From Coriobacteriales bacterium (GTDB taxonomy: Bacteria > Actinomycetota > Coriobacteriia > Coriobacteriales > UBA8131), in NCBI GenBank assembly GCA_031256575.1, contig JAIRQI010000013.1:1-14331 (forward strand): DNA of 14,331 nt, in the 5' to 3' direction. How positions within the stretch are numbered: position 1 is the first letter of the stretch; the number at the start of each line of letters is the position of its first letter. The notes beneath the pieces were generated by a model. It did no database searches. It saw only the letters and a program-made list of their open reading frames with translations, and had not been told where the DNA came from. This document shows positions 1-7,270 of the stretch, piece after piece. Made by a program: the position numbers and the translations under genes.

Positions 1-605
1 CTGGCGGTGACCATCTTGGTGTGCAGCGGCTTGATTAATGCCCGGTAGGTATCGGGGGACATGAACATCTGGCGCTCGGTGGCTACGTCGTCGAAGAAGA
101 TGTAGACATCCGGGTTGTAGTACTTCTTGAAAGCCTTCATCATCTCGATGCGGTAGTTGGTCAGGGCAGATAACAGCTCGAAGGAAGCCTCCGGTTCCAG
201 GGCCAGAGCCAGCAATGCTCCCTCAAAACCCATGAATGTCGCCAGGCGTTCATAGATGCTGTTACCGTGCCAGATTTCTACGACCTTGCTGCGGTCAATC
301 ATCGGTTCTTCAGCGGCCGCCCACTGTTCCCAGGGATAGACGGTGATGTCTGGGATTTTGATGATTTCTTTCCATTTTGTGACATCTTCCAGCATAAACT
401 CACCGGGAGCCGGCAGAGCACTGCCAGCGCCGCCACTGAGTGGCGAGACCCAGTGAACTCCAAAGGCGTCGACACCGTCCGGTTCGCGCTCGATGGTTAC
501 GAAATTGCCAGCCATCGTATTATCGCCGGACCCGGGGGTGTACTCGTGGGGCTGAAAGTCTAAGCATGCCAGATAATTCTCGCGGGGTGACATTGAGATT
601 GCCAT
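1..605 (-). CDS. Uroporphyrinogen decarboxylase (URO-D) family protein, 3'-truncated by window edge
   Basis: Reading the minus strand from an ATG at 605 gives an open frame of 201 codons that runs off the left edge, so the C-terminal part is missing. The N-terminus (PRENYLACLDFQPHEYTP), a DAFGVHW segment at residues 46-52 and the FFDD...MSPDTYRALIKP block around residues 171-193 match the pattern of the URO-D superfamily. Members outside haem synthesis, such as MtaA- and CmuA-like proteins, move methyl groups to or from corrinoid proteins in anaerobes. True HemE is less likely because the N-terminal arginine-rich coproporphyrinogen-binding motif is not evident. The start is supported by a strong Shine-Dalgarno, AGGAGG, at 611-619, five bases upstream. 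No neighbouring haem or corrinoid gene is visible, so the substrate is unknown. Family assignment is fairly sure; function is inference. Confidence 0.8.
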   Translation of the reverse strand, partial: MAISMSPRENYLACLDFQPHEYTPGSGDNTMAGNFVTIEREPDGVDAFGVHWVSPLSGGAGSALPAPGEFMLEDVTKWKEIIKIPDITVYPWEQWAAAEEPMIDRSKVVEIWHGNSIYERLATFMGFEGALLALALEPEASFELLSALTNYRIEMMKAFKKYYNPDVYIFFDDVATERQMFMSPDTYRALIKPLHTKMVTA

Positions 606-630
606 ATTAACCTCCTCCTACAATTTGTTA

Positions 631-654
631 GGCTAATCAGCTTGCTAATAAGCC
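631..654. promoter_or_regulatory. Imperfect inverted repeat upstream of the URO-D gene, putative operator
   Basis: Two 11-base arms, GGCTAATCAGC and GCTAATAAGCC, are separated by two bases and match at 9 of 11 positions as inverted copies. The element lies between the probable -10 (668-673) and the ribosome-binding site (611-619) of the URO-D gene. That is the expected position for a repressor site just downstream of the transcription start. An mRNA hairpin next to the ribosome-binding site is the alternative. The binding protein is unknown. Confidence 0.45.
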
Positions 655-667
655 TGCGATGCTTTGC

Positions 668-676
668 ATACTAGCA
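668..676 (-). promoter_or_regulatory. Putative extended -10 promoter element for the URO-D gene
   Basis: The minus strand reads TGCTAGTAT here, which fits the extended -10 form TGn followed by a TAnnnT hexamer. No good -35 is seen at 17 bases. The element is about 60 bases upstream of the ATG, with the imperfect palindrome just downstream. Support is motif-level only. Confidence 0.35.
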
Positions 677-868
677 GTAATCTGTGACCGACTAAACAAG
701 AAGTATTCAGAGCTTTGAAAAACCCTTGGCTTTGGACAGCGATTCTGTGCAGGTTATCCGTGAGCTTATTTGTACCGCAACCATAGAGGCTCAAGTCAGG
801 TGGCTCGCTCTAGTCTGCCCGAAAACGCAAACTCGCCTTTAAAACACGTAAGCCACATCTGCTGAAAT

Positions 869-896
869 TTGGTACGATTGTCGTCAATCGTACAAT
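869..896 (+). promoter_or_regulatory. degV: Putative sigma-70-type promoter of degV
   Basis: A TTGGTA hexamer (869-874) and a TACAAT hexamer (891-896) are separated by 16 bases, giving a predicted start near 903. The leader then runs about 30 bases to the ATG at 935. The palindrome at 872-893 fills the spacer, so a bound protein would block RNA polymerase. Confidence 0.5.
872..893. promoter_or_regulatory. Perfect 9-base inverted repeat over the degV promoter, putative repressor operator
   Basis: GTACGATTG (872-880) and CAATCGTAC (885-893) are exact inverted copies around a four-base TCGT centre. The repeat spans the end of the -35 to the start of the -10, which is classical repressor geometry. 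TetR-type regulators often bind palindromes of this size; that class is an inference, since no regulator gene is in the window. Confidence 0.6.
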
Positions 897-910
897 ACTC
901 TTTACTACAC

Positions 911-932
911 GAGGGAGCAGAGAGGGAGCAGA
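911..932 (+). repeat. Perfect 11-base tandem duplication containing the degV Shine-Dalgarno
   Basis: GAGGGAGCAGA occurs twice back to back, at 911-921 and 922-932, directly before the degV ATG at 935. Each copy carries a GAGGGAG purine tract able to act as a Shine-Dalgarno. Only the second has normal spacing to the start codon. Confidence 0.8.
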
Positions 933-934
933 GT

Positions 935-1828
935 ATGTCCGACTACGTATTGCTATCAGACTCCACAACCGATTTTCCCCCGGGTATGACCAGGGAACTG
1001 GACATAGCCTTGGTGCCTCTGAGCTACATCGTGGATGGCTTGGTCTACGACGATGTCTGGGGTGAACGCTCCGAGAACGGGCTTGTCTCCCCCACTGCTC
1101 CGGAGTTCTACGAGCTGATGCGCCAGGGTAAGACTGTCACTACCTCCCAGGTGAACACCCAGCGCTTCTATGATTTCTTCTTGTCATACATAGCAGCTGG
1201 CCAAGATATCGTCTACGTGGCATTCTCCAGTGGGCTTTCCGGCACCTATGAGCAGGCTTGTCTAGCTGCCAAGCAATTGCTGGAAAACTACCCTGAGCGG
1301 CGGATAACAGTCATCGACTCTTATCTAGCTTCATTGGGAGAAGGCCTCTACGTGTACTTTGCCGCCCAGAGGCGCCTGGCCGGAGCCACATATGATGAGC
1401 TGATAGCCTACCTTATGCAAATACGCATGAAGATGAATGGCTGGGTTGCTGTCGGCGACTTGAACTACCTGAAGCAAAGCGGCAGGTTGAACGCTCCTAC
1501 AGCGCTAGTCGGCAGCATGCTGAAGCTGAAGCCAATCATCACTGTCGATACCATTGGCCGCTTGATTATGACCCGAGCCGTTCGCGGTAAGAACCGCTCG
1601 CTGGCTACGCTGATAGATTTGGTGGCAACCAAAGCCGACGACCCCGCCCACAATCCGATTTTCATCTCGCATACCGACTGCCCCGAACTGGAGGCCGAGC
1701 TGCACCAGATGCTGGAGCAGCGGTTTGCTCCCCAGCTGATTGTCACCAGCTACATCGGCCCAGTCATCGGCTCCCACATCGGCCCGGGAACAGTCGCCTT
1801 ATACTTCATAGGCGAAGAACGCCACTGA
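935..1828 (+). CDS. degV: DegV family (fatty acid-binding, FakB-like) protein
   Basis: The 297-residue product has the length and motifs of the DegV family: DSTTD at residues 9-13, TSQ at 70-72, SSGLSGT at 98-104, LNYLKQSGRL at about 176-185, and GPVIGSHIGPG at 275-285. DegV proteins bind a long-chain fatty acid between two domains; in Bacillota, FakB forms present it to the kinase FakA for phosphorylation. No fakA is in the window, so coupling to such a kinase cannot be asserted. The frame can be extended upstream to a TTG at 869, but that codon lies inside the promoter and operator. The ATG at 935 has a good Shine-Dalgarno and gives a normal family N-terminus (MSDYVLLSDSTTD). The gene is alone on the plus strand and convergent with mutM. 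Confidence 0.9.
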   Translation: MSDYVLLSDSTTDFPPGMTRELDIALVPLSYIVDGLVYDDVWGERSENGLVSPTAPEFYELMRQGKTVTTSQVNTQRFYDFFLSYIAAGQDIVYVAFSSGLSGTYEQACLAAKQLLENYPERRITVIDSYLASLGEGLYVYFAAQRRLAGATYDELIAYLMQIRMKMNGWVAVGDLNYLKQSGRLNAPTALVGSMLKLKPIITVDTIGRLIMTRAVRGKNRSLATLIDLVATKADDPAHNPIFISHTDCPELEAELHQMLEQRFAPQLIVTSYIGPVIGSHIGPGTVALYFIGEERH

Positions 1829-1885
1829 AAAAAGACCTATTTGGCAGGTTCAGGGGTTTATGGGGAGAATAGCGCGCCGGTGCCA

Positions 1886-1916
1886 AACACATTACTAGTG
1901 AACACATTTACTAGTG
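1886..1916. repeat. 15/16-base tandem direct repeat between convergent degV and mutM
   Basis: AACACATTACTAGTG (1886-1900) is followed at once by AACACATTTACTAGTG (1901-1916), differing by one inserted T. Because ACTAGT is self-complementary, the copies can also pair. With the flanking CCAA (1883-1886) and TTGG (1918-1921) they could form a bulged hairpin. There is no downstream T-run, so it is not called a terminator, although its place between convergent 3' ends would suit one. Confidence 0.6.
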
Positions 1917-1936
1917 CTTGGTTGCTTCTGGCATTC

Positions 1937-2941
1937 CTATTTTTGGCATTTGGGGCAGTAATGGGTACCCCGGCCAGCTACTCGAATCTTCTCTATCGGA
2001 CGCCCGCAGCGTGGGCAGGCTTGGCCATCCTTGCCATAGACAGCAGCGTATAAATCTAGAAACTCGCCCCTCAGGCCCATGGCATCAACATAGTTGCGGG
2101 CTGTCGAGCCACCAGCATCGATTGACAAGGTCAGACACTCGATGATGCTCGCCAGCAGACGCTTGTAGTTGTTGGGAGTCAGTGTAGAAACACTGCGACG
2201 GGGGTCGATAGCAGCGCGATACAGGCTTTCATCAGCATAGATGTTGCCAATACCAGCAAGTTTCTGTTGGTCGAGAAGTGCGCCTTTGACCGACATGCTG
2301 CCTCTACCCAAAGCTTTGCGCAGGTCTTGCCAGGTGAAACCATCTGCTAATGGCTCAGGCCCTAAATGAGCAAGAAAACCATCTTCCGAAAGCCTGTCTT
2401 CAGCGACCAGTTTAAAGTAGCCGAATTTGCGTTGGTCGTTGAAATACAGCTTATCTTGATTGTCTAAGGCAATGATAATCCGGGTGCTTTTATCAGGTAG
2501 TTCTCCGATTAGTGAAGCATTCGGAAAGCCTCCAAACAATGCCTTGTCGTCCTCGGGTTCTGCTCGGCGGTAGACCAGCTGCCCGGTCATGCGCAGGTGT
2601 ACCAACAAGACAGCGTCATTTGGGACTTGCACACTGTCGGTGCTGCCTGGCTCTGCCGAACCTTCTGGTGGTGGGAGTTGCTGCGAACCAGCAAAGCTCG
2701 CTTTTTTCTTGCTCTCTGCTACTGGTTTTACAGCCGATATACCGGTTCCTAAAAAAATCATCAGCATCTTGCCGCGGCGCTGCACTTTACGTACCTGCAT
2801 ACCAACCAGCTGATGCATCTGGTCTTGGTTGAAACCGATGAAGCTCCGCGCTTCCAAGACCTCGATGCCTTCTATCAGCCTGCCAGGCAAAACTTCATCC
2901 AATCCGCGTCGGATGACCTCGGCTTCCGGTAGTTCAGGCAT
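1937..2941 (-). CDS. mutM: Formamidopyrimidine-DNA glycosylase (Fpg/MutM)
   Basis: This bifunctional base-excision repair enzyme removes 8-oxoguanine and formamidopyrimidines from DNA and cuts the abasic site. The mature N-terminus PELPE holds the catalytic Pro2 and Glu3. Lys58 lies in RRGK, the helix-two-turn-helix region reads LDQQKLAGIGNIYADE (223-238), and the C-terminal zinc finger uses Cys309, Cys312, Cys329 and Cys332 with Arg324 in GRGTHYC. At 334 residues it is longer than the usual 270-290. The excess is a hydrophilic insertion at about residues 66-108 between the Lys58 strand and HLRMTGQLVYR. The start overlaps the end of folP by 8 bases, so translation is probably coupled. All catalytic elements are intact, so it should be active. 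Confidence 0.95.
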   Translation of the reverse strand: MPELPEAEVIRRGLDEVLPGRLIEGIEVLEARSFIGFNQDQMHQLVGMQVRKVQRRGKMLMIFLGTGISAVKPVAESKKKASFAGSQQLPPPEGSAEPGSTDSVQVPNDAVLLVHLRMTGQLVYRRAEPEDDKALFGGFPNASLIGELPDKSTRIIIALDNQDKLYFNDQRKFGYFKLVAEDRLSEDGFLAHLGPEPLADGFTWQDLRKALGRGSMSVKGALLDQQKLAGIGNIYADESLYRAAIDPRRSVSTLTPNNYKRLLASIIECLTLSIDAGGSTARNYVDAMGLRGEFLDLYAAVYGKDGQACPRCGRPIEKIRVAGRGTHYCPKCQK

Positions 2942-3779
2942 CAGTGGTTTTCTCCACAGTATTTATGCTTTGCCAGACCGCTAAGGCTTCGACAGTAGCT
3001 TTCACGTCGTGCACCCGAATGACCCGCGCGCCCTGGGCAGCAGCCCAGGCAGCTACGATAACCGAGCCGATGACCCGCTCGGCAGGGTTTGCAGTGCCGG
3101 TCAATTTGCCAATGAAACCTTTACGGGAATAGGCTGCCATCAGGGGATATCCTGAGTTGGCCAGTTCAGCCGTGGCTCTCAGCAGAGCCAGGTTATGCTG
3201 GAAGGTCTTGCCAAAACCGGGGCCGGGGTCGATGCAGATGCGCTCGGGGTCAACTCCGGCTTGGACCAACAGGCCAGCTTGGGTCATGAGGTATTCGCGC
3301 ACCTCGCTCACGACGTCCTCATAGACCGGGTCAAGCTGCATGCTCTTCGGCTCACCCAGCATATGCATGACCACACAGCCCAGGTCGCTCGCGGCTACCA
3401 GCTCCCGTAGAGCAGGGTCGCGAAAGCCCGAAACATCATTGATGATTGCTGCACCTTGGGCAATCGCTGCCTCCGCTACAGCAACATGACGGGTATCGAC
3501 AGATACGGCAATCCCATCTGCCGCCAAATGCTCGACTATCGGCAGCACCCGCTTCAGCTCTTCTGCCTGCTCGACCTCTTCGGCACCCGGACGGGTAGAC
3601 TCACCACCTACATCGATAATCTGGGCACCTTCAGCCAGCATGCGGTAAGCCTGCTCAAGTGCGGCAGCTGTGTCGTAGTATTCCCCCCCGTCGGAGAAGG
3701 AATCAGGGGTGACATTCAGGATGCCCATGATGACTGGTTGGGCAAGGTCAAAGCTAAATGAGCGACAACGCCAGACCAT
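2934..3779 (-). CDS. folP: Dihydropteroate synthase
   Basis: FolP condenses 6-hydroxymethyl-dihydropterin pyrophosphate with p-aminobenzoate to give dihydropteroate, the sulfonamide-targeted step of folate synthesis. The 281 residues carry the full motif series: NVTPDSFSDGG (22-32), GGESTRPG (58-65), DTRH (95-98), NDVSG (114-118), DPGPGFGKT (184-192), SRKGFIG (218-224) and RVHDV (255-259). Length is normal. A Shine-Dalgarno AAGGAGAGG lies seven bases before the ATG at 3779. It follows folE by 155 bases and overlaps mutM by 8. The folB and folK genes that often follow folP in actinobacteria are absent here, and mutM takes that position. Confidence 0.96.
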   Translation of the reverse strand: MVWRCRSFSFDLAQPVIMGILNVTPDSFSDGGEYYDTAAALEQAYRMLAEGAQIIDVGGESTRPGAEEVEQAEELKRVLPIVEHLAADGIAVSVDTRHVAVAEAAIAQGAAIINDVSGFRDPALRELVAASDLGCVVMHMLGEPKSMQLDPVYEDVVSEVREYLMTQAGLLVQAGVDPERICIDPGPGFGKTFQHNLALLRATAELANSGYPLMAAYSRKGFIGKLTGTANPAERVIGSVIVAAWAAAQGARVIRVHDVKATVEALAVWQSINTVEKTTDA

Positions 3780-3934
3780 CTAGACACCTCTCCTTGATAG
3801 CGATGACAACGGTACTAGTTTAGTGTTGGAGCAACCTGGGTTCTTCATCAGTGATGTGTTCCATTCATGTGTCAGTTGTAGCAGCTGCTTAAACTGGCGG
3901 TTATCTTTGTTTCAAAGTAAGGGCTTGCGAGAGC

Positions 3935-4495
3935 TCAGCCGAATATCAATGAGAGGGCTTCTTCACGGGTCTTCGCCGAAGCCCGAAATGAACCGCGGAC
4001 AGCCGAAGTGATGGTCTTGGTACCGGGCTTCTTGACTCCCCGCATGGACATGCAGAGGTGCTCGGCCTCGATGACCACGATGACTCCGTTCGGGTCAAGC
4101 TGCTCAACCAGAGTGTCAGCAATCTGGCTGGTCAGGCGCTCCTGAACCTGGGGACGGCGGGCAAACAGGTCGACCAGCCGGGCCAGCTTAGAAATGCCAC
4201 AGACCCGTCCATCCGCACCCGGCAGATAGCCGACATGGGCTACCCCATGAAAAGTCACCAGATGGTGTTCACACATCGAGTAGATGGGAATGTCTTTGAC
4301 TAAAACCAGTTCATGGTGGTTCTCCCCAAAGCTCTTCGCAAATAGTTCTGAAGGGTCTTGGTCTAATCCGGAGAAGACCTCCTCATACATTCGAGCGACC
4401 CGCTGTGGGGTATCAATCAGGCCTTCACGCGTTGTGTCTTCACCGATACCCTCCAGTATCATTCGCACACCTGCTTCGATTTTTTCTCGGTCCAT
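3935..4495 (-). CDS. folE: GTP cyclohydrolase I
   Basis: FolE opens GTP to 7,8-dihydroneopterin triphosphate, the first step of folate synthesis. The 186-residue protein has the type I zinc ligands Cys75 and His78 in YSMCEHH and Cys148 in [10 protein letters not shown]; His77 matches the catalytic histidine. The surrounding [26 protein letters not shown] and [10 protein letters not shown] segments are typical. A very strong Shine-Dalgarno (AGGAGGG) sits five bases before the ATG at 4495. It precedes folP, the expected pathway neighbour. The 252-base gap from ftsH leaves room for its own promoter, but I see no confident one. Confidence 0.97.
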   Translation of the reverse strand: MDREKIEAGVRMILEGIGEDTTREGLIDTPQRVARMYEEVFSGLDQDPSELFAKSFGENHHELVLVKDIPIYSMCEHHLVTFHGVAHVGYLPGADGRVCGISKLARLVDLFARRPQVQERLTSQIADTLVEQLDPNGVIVVIEAEHLCMSMRGVKKPGTKTITSAVRGSFRASAKTREEALSLIFG

Positions 4496-4614
4496 CTTTG
4501 CCCTCCTAAACTCTACTCGACTGTCTTGGACTTCACTTAAAGCCTTTAGTCGGTCTCAGTGCTGGTTAGCGTAAGTGTTAGCTGCTCTTGGTTGATGCTC
4601 TAGCTTAACGTTGT

Positions 4615-4710
4615 CTTTAGTGTTGCTGGGTGCAACGCTGCTGGGCTTAACGGCGGTCGGTTGCCTTAGTGGCTACTGAGCGCAACGCTGCTGTCCTTGC
4701 TGCTGTCCTT
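4615..4710. repeat. Degenerate repeat block in the ftsH-folE gap
   Basis: The 252-base gap 4496-4747 contains GCAACGCTGCTG at 4632-4643 and again at 4682-4693, each preceded by TTAGTG (4617, 4666), giving an imperfect repeat of about 50 bases. Next to it GCTGCTGTCCTT is duplicated perfectly in tandem (4687-4698, 4699-4710). On the minus strand the frame directly after the ftsH TAA stays open for 24 codons (4676-4747) to a TAG. It encodes Gln-rich repeats (QGQQ twice). This may be a decayed extension of the ftsH tail or simply slippage-prone spacer. Confidence 0.5.
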
Positions 4711-4747
4711 GGCGCTGCACGCTCAATGCTGCCTTAAGCTTAGCTTG

Positions 4748-7162
4748 TTATTCATTATCCTCTCGTGGAGTCTCTGCCTCCGAATTTACTGCAGTTGATT
4801 GCTCGTTCAATGACTGGTCTGATTCTGAAGGGTTGAAACCCTGCGGCTGCGCAGTACCCGCTGGTGGCGGCACCTCGCTGGAAGGCAATTTGGCTCCCAT
4901 CGGAGGTGGCATCTCGCTGGGTGGCAGCATAACTCCCACCGGTGGCGGAGCATCTTCAGGTGGCAGCATAGCTCCCACCGGTGGTGGTGCATCTTCTGGT
5001 GGCAGCATTGCTCCAGCTGGTGGTGGCACCTCGCCTGGCGGCAACTTAGAACCTGCCGGTGGTGGCGCGTCATCAGACCATGATTTTAAGTAATGCTTCA
5101 TGACATCGTCTATGTTGACATTACCTTTGATGATGTCATTCAACTTTGGTGGATTGCTTGCTTCGCTAGCTTCATGGTCGGTTGCTTCCAATGCAGCCAG
5201 CCGGCGTTCTTCTAACTCGCGCTCACGTTCAGCCTGAGCGGCTCGGCGCGCATCATCTTGCTCCTGTTTGCGCAGCTCAGCTGCCTTGCGAGCGAGTATC
5301 TGTTGCTCTTCACCGAGGTAGGTATCCCAGGTGTTGTTGAGCAGGGCATCCAAAGCCTCGCTGTCTACCGTCTCCCGTTCGATTAAGACACTGACCATCT
5401 GCTCAATCTGTGCTTTGCGGGTTGATAAAAGCTTGGTTGCGACTTCATGGGCTGACATCATAATCCGGGAGACCTCGACATCGATACGCCGAGCGGTCTC
5501 ATCACTGTAATCAGGACTGGATGAATAATCGCGCCCTAAGAAAACCTCATGTTGAGCCTGGCCGTAGACGGTATGACCCAAGGCCTCTGTCATACCGTAC
5601 CTGGTAACCATCTGCTTGGCGATGCTGGTGGCTCGCTCCAAGTCATTGGAGGCTCCGGTAGTGATGTCATCGCAATACAGCTCTTCAGCGACTCGACCAC
5701 CTAATGAAACCGCCAAGCTGTCCAGCATCTCGTTTCTTGATGATAAGAAGCGGTCTTCTTCCGGCAACAGCAAGGTATAGCCGAGGGCCTGCCCGCGGCT
5801 GATAATGGAGATTTTGTGCACCGGGTCGGAGTTCTCAAGCAGGTGTCCGACTAAGGCATGCCCAACCTCATGGTAAGCAATGATGCGCTTTTCTTTGTCG
5901 GTCATGATGCGGCTTTTGCGTTCTGGGCCGGCAATCGAGCGTTCCATAGCCTCAGACAGCTCATTCATGGTTATCAGCTTGAGTTTTCTGCGAGCCGCCA
6001 ACAAGGCAGCCTCATTCATCAAGTTCGCCAAATCAGCACCCGTGAATCCCGGAGTCATCTTGGCGACAGTCTCCAAATCGACACTATGAGCCAGAGGCTT
6101 GTCAGCACTATGTACTTTGAGAATGGCTTCCCGGCCTTTCAAGTCGGGACGCATCACAACAATCTGACGGTCAAAACGACCAGGACGGAGCAAAGCCGGG
6201 TCTAAGATATCCGGACGGTTGGTGGCAGCAATCAAAATAACTGCTTGATGGTCTTCAAAGCCATCCATCTCCACCAGAAGCTGGTTTAAGGTCTGCTCCC
6301 GTTCGTCATGGCCGCCACCGAGTCCTGCTCCCCTTTGGCGTCCCACAGCATCGATCTCATCCACAAAAATGATTGCCGGAGCAGCAGCTTTAGCCTGTTC
6401 GAAGAGGTCACGGACCCGCGAGGCACCGACGCCGACAAACATTTCGACAAAGTCCGAGCCGGAGATGGAGAAGAAGGGAACACCCGCCTCCCCAGCTACC
6501 GCCCGGGCGATTAAGGTCTTACCGGTACCGGGAGGGCCGACCAGCAGCACTCCGCGGGGTATCTTGGCCCCGAATTTGCGGTAGGGCTCGGGGTTTGCCA
6601 GGAAGTCTTTGATTTCTTGCAGTTCCTCGACGACCTCGTCAATGCCGGCGACATCGGCGAATTTGGTCGAAGGGCGTTCTTCGTGGGCGCGCCGGGCTTT
6701 GCTGCGGCCAAACTGCATCTGGCGGTTATTTGATGTCTCAATGCGGTTGAACATGAACCAAATCAAACCGCCCAGCACGGCAAACATCAACAAGGTAGGC
6801 AACAGTTGCATCAGCATGTTGTTGTTGGAGGTATCCAGCGAATACTTGACATCTGGATACTCGGCCATCAGCTCGTTTAGCGAATCAGCTCCGACATACT
6901 TGGACTCAAACTTCGTCGCCCGCTCCGGGTCGGTCTCCCCGTCTTTCAGGTAGAGGCCGCTGAGCTGGGCATCTGAGACATTGTAGGTGACTTCTAGAAC
7001 ATCTCCAGCGGTGACAGCATTACGAAACTCACTGGTTGTCAGCTCGTCGATGGTCTCACGGTTGACCATGCCGTTGAACAGCACATACATGAAGACCATC
7101 GTTAAGACCAGGAATATACCCGAATAGATGAATATCAGATTGCGATTTGGGATTTTACGCAC
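4748..7162 (-). CDS. ftsH: ATP-dependent zinc metalloprotease FtsH with a C-terminal proline-repeat tail
   Basis: FtsH is a membrane-anchored AAA+ protease that extracts and degrades damaged membrane proteins and short-lived regulators. The 804-residue product has transmembrane segments at about 8-30 and 116-139 flanking an extracytoplasmic domain. Walker A is GPPGTGKT (209-216), Walker B IIFVDEID (264-271), and the second region of homology is near 313-332 with Arg326 and Arg329. The zinc site is HEVGH (431-435) with Asp507 as likely third ligand; Val replaces the common Ala of HEAGH. A charged, probably coiled-coil segment (about 617-660) leads into six 13-residue proline repeats (698-775). 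Most FtsH proteins have about 600-700 residues. The start is GTG, with AAAGG eight bases upstream. It follows hpt after 108 bases. Confidence 0.97.
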   Translation of the reverse strand: MRKIPNRNLIFIYSGIFLVLTMVFMYVLFNGMVNRETIDELTTSEFRNAVTAGDVLEVTYNVSDAQLSGLYLKDGETDPERATKFESKYVGADSLNELMAEYPDVKYSLDTSNNNMLMQLLPTLLMFAVLGGLIWFMFNRIETSNNRQMQFGRSKARRAHEERPSTKFADVAGIDEVVEELQEIKDFLANPEPYRKFGAKIPRGVLLVGPPGTGKTLIARAVAGEAGVPFFSISGSDFVEMFVGVGASRVRDLFEQAKAAAPAIIFVDEIDAVGRQRGAGLGGGHDEREQTLNQLLVEMDGFEDHQAVILIAATNRPDILDPALLRPGRFDRQIVVMRPDLKGREAILKVHSADKPLAHSVDLETVAKMTPGFTGADLANLMNEAALLAARRKLKLITMNELSEAMERSIAGPERKSRIMTDKEKRIIAYHEVGHALVGHLLENSDPVHKISIISRGQALGYTLLLPEEDRFLSSRNEMLDSLAVSLGGRVAEELYCDDITTGASNDLERATSIAKQMVTRYGMTEALGHTVYGQAQHEVFLGRDYSSSPDYSDETARRIDVEVSRIMMSAHEVATKLLSTRKAQIEQMVSVLIERETVDSEALDALLNNTWDTYLGEEQQILARKAAELRKQEQDDARRAAQAERERELEERRLAALEATDHEASEASNPPKLNDIIKGNVNIDDVMKHYLKSWSDDAPPPAGSKLPPGEVPPPAGAMLPPEDAPPPVGAMLPPEDAPPPVGVMLPPSEMPPPMGAKLPSSEVPPPAGTAQPQGFNPSESDQSLNEQSTAVNSEAETPREDNE
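4838..5071 (-). repeat. ftsH: Six 39-base in-frame tandem repeats in the 3' end of ftsH
   Basis: Six consecutive units encode residues 698-775: [65 protein letters not shown] and [13 protein letters not shown]. The consensus is acidic-x-PPP-x-G-x-x-L-P-P-x. The middle copies are the most alike at DNA level and the last is the most degenerate. All units keep the frame. The opposite strand therefore shows a spurious glycine-rich frame, which is not a gene. Confidence 0.95.
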
Positions 7163-7270
7163 TGGTAGAACCTTTCTGCTGTCTGGTAGCAGCTCTGCTC
7201 GCCGAGAGCACCTTCGTGAACAACCTCGAGAGCACCCTGAAGCTGAATGCCCCGATCGGTAAGCCCTTCA

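Larger units (their letters stand above)
606..934. other. Divergent intergenic region between the URO-D gene and degV
   Basis: This 329-base gap separates two genes transcribed away from each other. It contains an extended -10-like element and an imperfect palindrome on the URO-D side, and a perfect palindrome over a promoter on the degV side. The middle (about 700-865) shows no convincing open frame, RNA gene or repeat that I can recognise. Confidence 0.6.

Noticed and set aside
62..66. ArgF SLRTR loop (protein residues 62-66, not window bases) as a sign of an altered substrate
   Set aside because: The ornithine-specific SMG loop, HPCQ and HCLP motifs are all intact, and Leu at this site seems compatible with ordinary ornithine carbamoyltransferases, so no change of function is claimed.
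267..563. 98-codon plus-strand open frame at the left edge
   Set aside because: It is antisense to the URO-D family frame, whose protein sequence is recognisable; this one is not.
869..934. Upstream extension of degV to a TTG codon, adding 22 residues
   Set aside because: The extension lies over the promoter, the palindrome and the duplicated Shine-Dalgarno, and the ATG at 935 gives the normal family N-terminus.
3780..3934. AGCAGCTGCT palindrome and small hairpins in the folE-folP gap as a terminator
   Set aside because: No stable stem followed by a T-run on the minus strand; folE and folP are plausibly one unit with a long spacer.
4833..5093. Glycine-rich plus-strand frame of 86 codons resembling a repeat protein
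   Set aside because: It is the complement of the in-frame FtsH proline repeats; CCn codons read as GGn on the other strand. No Shine-Dalgarno supports it.
7163..7270. Small hairpins and a repeated GGTGCTCTCG in the hpt-ftsH gap as a regulatory RNA
   Set aside because: Stems are only about five base pairs and no known riboswitch pattern is recognisable; they may be chance.
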